A stretch of 9,536 nt of DNA, taken from contig JAFDYP010000444.1 of assembly GCA_018267355.1 (NCBI GenBank), positions 1 to 9,536 on the forward strand, given 5' to 3'. Every line of letters begins with the position of its first letter. Positions within the stretch are counted from its first letter, which is position 1. This document shows, in pieces, positions 5,218 to 9,536 of the stretch. This DNA comes from Bacteroidota bacterium (GTDB lineage Bacteria > Bacteroidota > Bacteroidia > Chitinophagales > LD1). Made by a program: the position numbers and the translations under genes. The notes under the pieces were generated by a model. It saw nothing but the letters and a program-made list of their open reading frames with translations, ran no database searches and was not told where the DNA came from.

Positions 5218-6564
5218 ATGTTCTCAATTGTATCAAAAAGGATTCCCCTCCTGCTACTGGCACTGACCGTGCTCACTGCCGCTCAGGCACAGCAGGTACG
5301 CAGGCTCACGCTGGACGAAGCCGTGTCTCTGGGGATGGACTACAACAAGCAACTCAAGATCAGCCAGGCGCGCAGTGATGTGAGCGGTACGAAGTACAAA
5401 CAAGAACTCTCCGCACTCGCACCAGCCATCTCCTGGAACTCCAGCGTGACCCGCAATAGCCCGAATATCGGCGAATTCAACATTCCGGCAGGAGCTTTTG
5501 GCCCGGGCAGTCCTGGTGGCCTGATCAATGCCACTTCTCACAACTATTATCTCAACGGACTGAGTATTTCTCAGGTGGTCTTTGCCGGTCTGCGCGGCTG
5601 GAACAGGCTCAAGACTGATAAAGAACAGATGCGTGCATCAGCACTGGATGTGGAGGCTGATAAAAAAACAGTAAAGAACAATATCATCACTGCGTACTAC
5701 AATCACTACAAGCTACTGGAATCTAAAAAAGTAGTAGACCAAAACATACAGGTGCTCAATCAGCGTCTGAAGGATGTACAAAATATGCAGACCGTAGGTA
5801 TGGCCCTGAGGAATGATGTACTGCAGGTACAGGTCAATCTCTCCAATCTGCAAAGCAGCGCAGCGGAAGTGCAAAGCGCTATCGACATCAGCAACTTCAA
5901 CCTCGATGTAATGCTCGGCCTGCCCGAGACCACCAAACTGCAGATAGCCGAGGAGGGCCTCACAAGTACCAAACCCGACTTTAATATCCAGACAGGACTG
6001 CAGGATGCAATGACAAAAAGGCCTGAGATCAAAGCATCTGAGATACGCCTGGATATGTCTCACAAGGCACTGAAAGTAGCCCGCGGACTTTATTCTCCGG
6101 TGATCAGCGGCGGCTTCAACTTTTACTATAACAATCCCAACCAACGCGTGTTTATCGTACCGGAACATCAGTTTAACCAGTCATGGGATTTAGGCGTGAA
6201 GCTCAGCTGGAATATCACGAGCCTTTTCACCACCCAGTATCAGACCAAAGAAGCCAAACTGAATATCAACTCAGCACAGGCTCAGCATGAGGCACTGAAT
6301 GATAATATAAAGATGGAGGTAAATGCAAACTACTCAGCCTACATGCTCGCACTGGACAAGATCAGACTGGACCAGACCTCAGTAGACCAGGCTGCAGAAA
6401 ACCAGCGCATGACCAAAGATCAATATGCCAACGGCGTGAAAAATATCACCGATATGCTAAACGCTGACAACCTGGCTGTGACCACCCAGATCAATCTTGT
6501 AAACGCCAGGATAGACGCAGAGATAGCATATGCCAAGCTCATGAAAGCCACAGGAAACGATTAA
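5218..6564 (+). CDS. TolC family outer-membrane efflux channel
   Basis: A 448-residue outer-membrane efflux protein. Residues 1-24 form a signal peptide (basic KR, then LLLLALTVLTAAQA, cleavage AQA|QQ). Two OEP repeats follow. The first opens with RRLTLDEAVSLGMDYNKQLK at about 28-47, the standard TolC start. The second is near 260-300, with DAMTKRPEIKASEIRLDMSH and YSPVISGGFNFYY. Long heptad-rich helices between them build the periplasmic tunnel, and aromatic-rich stretches build the beta-barrel strands. Length is normal for a Bacteroidota TolC-like protein. It should trimerise and connect to the adaptor encoded next. It follows tetR by 5 nt, and the adaptor gene starts 35 nt after it, so all three are surely co-transcribed. 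No lipobox is present, unlike OprM-type channels. Confidence 0.92.
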   Translation: MFSIVSKRIPLLLLALTVLTAAQAQQVRRLTLDEAVSLGMDYNKQLKISQARSDVSGTKYKQELSALAPAISWNSSVTRNSPNIGEFNIPAGAFGPGSPGGLINATSHNYYLNGLSISQVVFAGLRGWNRLKTDKEQMRASALDVEADKKTVKNNIITAYYNHYKLLESKKVVDQNIQVLNQRLKDVQNMQTVGMALRNDVLQVQVNLSNLQSSAAEVQSAIDISNFNLDVMLGLPETTKLQIAEEGLTSTKPDFNIQTGLQDAMTKRPEIKASEIRLDMSHKALKVARGLYSPVISGGFNFYYNNPNQRVFIVPEHQFNQSWDLGVKLSWNITSLFTTQYQTKEAKLNINSAQAQHEALNDNIKMEVNANYSAYMLALDKIRLDQTSVDQAAENQRMTKDQYANGVKNITDMLNADNLAVTTQINLVNARIDAEIAYAKLMKATGND

Positions 6565-6599
6565 TCAATCTCATAAACTCAATAAACAACAACATAGTC

Positions 6600-7682
6600 A
6601 TGGAAAATACTGAAACCAAAAAGAAATTTAACGTCGCGCCGATCATAGGCGGGATCATAGGCATAGTCGTACTCGTATTGGTAGTGCGCCAGGTGATCTA
6701 CTCCCTGCACAATGAGGATACTGACAACTCCCAGATAGAGGCCAATATCAATCCGATAGTGCCAAAGGTGGCGGGCTTCATACAGGAAATCAGGGTGCGG
6801 GACAATATGTTCGTGCACAAAGGCGATACGCTCGTACGCATAGACGATCGCGACCTCCAGCTCAAAGTAAAGCAAGCCGAAGTAGCACTGGCTCAGGCGC
6901 AAGCCAATGTAGAACTGGCACGCGCCAATCAGGGGTCTACCAGCGCTAATGTAAACGTAGCTACCAAGGATATCAATCCGGCTCAGAGCGCGATAGATGC
7001 TGCGCAGGTGCGCGTATGGCAAGCTACACAGGACTATGACCGCTTCAAGAAACTCCTGGACCTCGGCTCTGCCACCCAGCAGCAGTTTGACAATGCAAAG
7101 GCAGCAAAGGACCTAGCTGAAAAGCAACTGGACCAGGCTCAGAAATCTGTAGCCAGCTATCAGGCGCGCCTCGCTGCCAGCAGCAGCAACCTGAACGTGA
7201 GCGCCAATAACCTGAAGGTAGCTCAGATACAGGTAGAGCAAAAGCAGGAAGAACTCGACCTGGCCAGACTCAACCTGAGCTACGCTACTATCGTAGCGCC
7301 ATGCGATGGCTATGTATCAAAGAAAAATGTACAATTAGGCCAACTGGTATCTGTAGGGCAAAACCTCTTTGCTGTGGTAGATGAAAGCGAGATGTGGGTA
7401 GTCGCAAACTTCAAAGAAACACAGATAGAGAAAATGAAGGTAGGTCAGAAGGTCAAGATCGAAGTGGATGCTTATCCTCATTCAGAGTTTGAAGGCACGA
7501 TCGAGTCTATGTCTGCTGCTACAGGCGCTAAATTTGCCCTGCTGCCTCCTGACAATGCTACCGGCAACTTCGTAAAAGTGGTGCAGCGTATACCAGTCAA
7601 GATCATACTGGACAAAAACCAGGATAAGGAACATCCGCTCCGCGCAGGTATGAATGTAAAAGCAGTAGTGAAAGTATCGTAA
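6600..7682 (+). CDS. HlyD/EmrA-type membrane fusion protein
   Basis: A 360-residue periplasmic adaptor that links the inner-membrane pump to the TolC-like channel. A short basic cytosolic N-terminus is followed by one membrane anchor at about 12-34 (VAPIIGGIIGIVVLVLVVRQ). The biotinyl-lipoyl half motifs are at about 47-82 (INPIVPKVAGFIQEIRVRDN) and 226-262 (SYATIVAPCDGYVSKKNVQL). They enclose an Ala/Gln-rich coiled-coil hairpin at about 85-225. The beta-barrel part has MWVVANFKETQ at 265-275 and GAKFALLPPDNATGNFVKVV at 309-328, both typical of EmrA partners of MFS pumps rather than of RND adaptors. It ends with LRAGMNVKAVVKV. Position between the channel and pump genes agrees with this role. 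No Shine-Dalgarno site is visible. A large inverted repeat follows the stop. Confidence 0.93.
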   Translation: MENTETKKKFNVAPIIGGIIGIVVLVLVVRQVIYSLHNEDTDNSQIEANINPIVPKVAGFIQEIRVRDNMFVHKGDTLVRIDDRDLQLKVKQAEVALAQAQANVELARANQGSTSANVNVATKDINPAQSAIDAAQVRVWQATQDYDRFKKLLDLGSATQQQFDNAKAAKDLAEKQLDQAQKSVASYQARLAASSSNLNVSANNLKVAQIQVEQKQEELDLARLNLSYATIVAPCDGYVSKKNVQLGQLVSVGQNLFAVVDESEMWVVANFKETQIEKMKVGQKVKIEVDAYPHSEFEGTIESMSAATGAKFALLPPDNATGNFVKVVQRIPVKIILDKNQDKEHPLRAGMNVKAVVKVS

Positions 7683-7703
7683 ACGCAAATGTGTAAATGT
7701 GCT

Positions 7704-7780
7704 GATTTGAAAATTTGAAAATGGTAAGCAGCAAAGACAGCAGCCATTTTCAAATTGACTCATCTTCAAATTTTCAAATC
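7704..7780. repeat. Composite inverted repeat inside the efflux operon
   Basis: The 21 nt at 7704-7724 can pair fully with the right side in two blocks. AATTTGAAAATGG (7712-7724) pairs with 7744-7756, and GATTTGAA (7704-7711) pairs with 7773-7780, leaving a 16-nt bulge at 7757-7772. Alternatively GATTTGAAAATTTGAA (7704-7719) pairs perfectly with 7765-7780. CAAATT is found at 7751-7756 and again at 7767-7772, so the arms differ by a 16-nt gain or loss. The right arm ends 8 nt before the MFS start codon. TTTGAAAATTTGAAAAT-type repeats are, as I recall, frequent between genes in Bacteroidota. Confidence 0.85.
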
Positions 7781-7788
7781 TGAAAACA

Positions 7789-9372
7789 ATGGATCAAAGT
7801 TCAACATTAGAATATGGATGGCGGCGGACCATCATCACGATCACGGTCGTAGCCTGCTCCCTGCTGGAGCTGATAGATACGACTATCGTGAATGTGGCCA
7901 CCACACACCTGATGGGCAACCTCGGTGCCACACTCAGCGAGATCAGCTGGGTGATAGCCGCCTACAGCATAGCCAATGTCATCGTAGTACCGATGGCAGC
8001 CTGGCTCTCTATCAAACTGGGCCGCAGAAACTACTTCGGCGGATCGGTGATACTATTTACCCTCGCATCACTGATGTGCGGCTTCTCGGACAATATCAAC
8101 ATGCTTATTTTCTTCCGCTTCCTACAGGGTATGGGTGGCGGTGCGCTGCTGGCAACCTCACAGACCATCCTCACAGAGATATACCCACCAGAGGAGCGCG
8201 GCAAGGCCAGCGCCCTCTATGGCATCGGTGTGATAGTGGGTCCGACCCTCGGCCCGACACTCGGTGGCTATATCGTAGAGAACTGGCACTGGTCCATGAT
8301 CTTCTTTGTGAATATACCGGTGGGTATCATCGCAGCTTTCCTCACCTTCACCTTTATCCGTGATGTGAACTATGTGACACCTGAAATGAAAAATTCAAAG
8401 GTAGACTGGACCGGCATCATCCTGCTCATCGTAGGTGTGGGAGCACTGCAGCTCGTACTGGAGAAAGGCGACTCCGAAAACTGGTTTGAGACAGGATATA
8501 TCGTGGTATCTACTGTGGTAGCGATCTTTGGATTACTGGGCTTTATTGTATGGGAGTTTATCACAGACCATCCGATAGTGGACCTCAGGGTACTACGCAA
8601 GGGCAACGCCGCCATCGGTACGGTGCTATCTTTCATACTAGGTTTTGGGCTCTTCTCCTCTACTTTCATCTATCCGATCTTTGTACAGCGCTTCCTGGGC
8701 TTTACTGCATTGCAAACGGGCCTCTCTATGCTGCCGGGTGCACTGGTGAGTGGATTTATGATGCCAGTAGTAGGTATCATGCTGTCTAAGGGTGCAAAGC
8801 CTAAATGGCTATTGCCTTTTGCCTTTGGGATATTTGCCCTCTTCACGCTATTGATGTCCAATATCATCACCTCGCAGACGGGAGAGCATAACTTCTTCTG
8901 GCCGCTGATACTGCGGGGTATAGGACTGGGATTCCTCTTTGTGCCACTCACTACACTATCTCTGGGTGGCCTGCAAGGCAAGGATATCGGCTCTGCTGCA
9001 GGCCTCACTGCTATGATCCGACAGCTCGGTGGCTCATTTGGTGTGGCTATATGCTCCAGCTTTATCACGCACATGACCGTAGTACACCGTGCAGACCTGA
9101 TAGCCAAGGCTACTATGTACGACAAGTCTACGCAGGACTATCTGGCGGGTATCACAGCGAGCATGATGGCCAAGGTGGGCGATATAGTCAAAGCTACTAA
9201 TATGGCGTATGCCACACTAGAGTACAATATCACGAGCCAGGCTACAATTTTGACCTACATTGATACGTTTCAATACTTGGGTATCTTCTTCCTGATGGTG
9301 ATACCACTGATACTATTTGCTAAAGATACAGCACCCGTCAAAAAGGAAGACCTGGAGGCGGCGAGCCACTAG
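7789..9372 (+). CDS. DHA2 family MFS drug efflux permease (EmrB/QacA type)
   Basis: A 527-residue inner-membrane proton-driven exporter of the 14-helix DHA2 group. Helix 1 carries motif D1, LELIDTTIVNVA (26-37). The loop between helices 2 and 3 has motif A, LSIKLGRRNYF (73-83). RFLQGMGGGAL (110-120) is motif B with its conserved Arg110. GIGVIVGPTLGPTLGG (145-160) is the antiporter motif C of drug/proton exchangers. NWHWSMIFFVNIPVGI (165-180) is a strong EmrB/QacA signature. The periplasmic segment at about 427-485 and the charged tail KKEDLEAASH fit the family. With the EmrA-like and TolC-like proteins it would form a pump spanning both membranes. The substrate cannot be read from the sequence; drugs, detergents, bile-like acids or fatty acids are usual for the family. 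The start at 7789 lies just after the inverted repeat, and a terminator follows. Confidence 0.94.
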   Translation: MDQSSTLEYGWRRTIITITVVACSLLELIDTTIVNVATTHLMGNLGATLSEISWVIAAYSIANVIVVPMAAWLSIKLGRRNYFGGSVILFTLASLMCGFSDNINMLIFFRFLQGMGGGALLATSQTILTEIYPPEERGKASALYGIGVIVGPTLGPTLGGYIVENWHWSMIFFVNIPVGIIAAFLTFTFIRDVNYVTPEMKNSKVDWTGIILLIVGVGALQLVLEKGDSENWFETGYIVVSTVVAIFGLLGFIVWEFITDHPIVDLRVLRKGNAAIGTVLSFILGFGLFSSTFIYPIFVQRFLGFTALQTGLSMLPGALVSGFMMPVVGIMLSKGAKPKWLLPFAFGIFALFTLLMSNIITSQTGEHNFFWPLILRGIGLGFLFVPLTTLSLGGLQGKDIGSAAGLTAMIRQLGGSFGVAICSSFITHMTVVHRADLIAKATMYDKSTQDYLAGITASMMAKVGDIVKATNMAYATLEYNITSQATILTYIDTFQYLGIFFLMVIPLILFAKDTAPVKKEDLEAASH

Positions 9373-9375
9373 ACA

Positions 9376-9407
9376 TTTATGATTTGTGATTGTTGATTTA
9401 TGATTTA
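9376..9407. repeat. AT-rich intergenic repeat, copy 1
   Basis: TTTATGATTTGTGATTGTTG followed by ATTTATGATTTA, starting 3 nt after the MFS stop. It consists of TTATGATT-like short units. A 19-nt core (9389-9407) agrees with copy 2 at 18 of 19 positions (9499-9517). Such strings are, as I recall, common between genes in Bacteroidota. Confidence 0.75.
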
Positions 9408-9460
9408 AATACAACAATAAAGACATAGCATAGCTACAACTCGAATTGGGTTTTAGGTTA

Positions 9461-9492
9461 GGGGGGCGGGAGAAATTCTGCCCCCCTTTTTT
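9461..9492 (+). terminator. Rho-independent terminator of the efflux operon
   Basis: GGGGGGC (9461-9467) pairs with GCCCCCC (9480-9486), and six T follow at 9487-9492. Inside, AGA and TCT can extend the stem with GGG bulged out. It lies 88 nt after the MFS stop, between two copies of the AT-rich repeat, and is the first strong terminator after tetR. Confidence 0.88.
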
Positions 9493-9493
9493 A

Positions 9494-9523
9494 TTTATGA
9501 TCGTTGATTTATGATTTATGATT
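9494..9523. repeat. AT-rich intergenic repeat, copy 2
   Basis: TTTATGATCGTTGATTTATG followed by ATTTATGATT, in the same orientation as copy 1 and about 110 bp from it, on the far side of the terminator. The rest of the region after the MFS gene (9408-9460 and 9524-9536) shows no gene or further signal. Confidence 0.75.
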
Positions 9524-9536
9524 GGCATAAACACCA

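Noticed and set aside
5713..6168. 151-residue minus-strand open frame opposite the tolC-like gene
   Set aside because: It is a shadow of a well-supported OEP family gene, with no domain or start signal.
7755..8363. 202-residue plus-strand open frame
   Set aside because: It is a frame shadow of the MFS gene, rich in His, Arg and Gly, starts inside the inverted repeat, and has no family features.
9376..9523. Possible CRISPR-like repeat pair
   Set aside because: There are only two imperfect, low-complexity copies, with a terminator instead of a unique spacer between them, and no cas gene nearby.
9313..9534. 73-residue minus-strand open frame with NHKSTI repeats
   Set aside because: The repeated peptide is only the translation of the AT-rich intergenic repeats, and it runs through the terminator.

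Overview
The window looks like ordinary chromosome from a member of the Bacteroidota, probably Chitinophagales-like. The case rests on protein resemblance (acidic DUF2795 protein, BFN-UVR protein), on TAnnTTTG-type -7 promoter elements, on a near absence of Shine-Dalgarno sequences, and on intergenic repeats of the TTTGAAAAT and TTTATGATTTATGATT types. GC content is moderate and codon use is even, with much ATA for isoleucine. I see no insertion sequence, phage gene, CRISPR array, tRNA or rRNA.

Left part (1-1604). The window opens in the tail of a terminator for a gene outside it. A small, very acidic DUF2795 protein follows, then a 14-bp-stem terminator shared with the convergent bifunctional-nuclease/UVR gene. 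Divergent from that gene is an ElaA-type GNAT acetyltransferase, whose stop codon overlaps the stop of the next, convergent gene.

Middle (1601-4461). Three minus-strand genes lie head to tail. In transcription order they are a small secreted protein of unknown function, a short-chain dehydrogenase that overlaps it by 20 bp, and a PhnP-like metallo-beta-lactamase-fold hydrolase with its own -7 element. A siderophore-interacting FAD-binding reductase is divergent from this group.

Right part (4462-9536). This is a tripartite efflux operon of EmrAB-TolC type: TetR/AcrR regulator, TolC-like outer-membrane channel, EmrA-like periplasmic adaptor and a 14-helix EmrB/QacA-type MFS pump. A repeated palindromic site that overlaps a plausible promoter sits directly upstream of tetR and is the likely autoregulatory operator. 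A large inverted repeat separates the adaptor from the pump gene. A G/C-rich terminator, flanked by two copies of an AT-rich repeat, closes the operon.

No clearly new system is visible. The most interesting items are non-coding: the two-site operator, the composite inverted repeat inside the efflux operon, and -7 elements that almost touch start codons.
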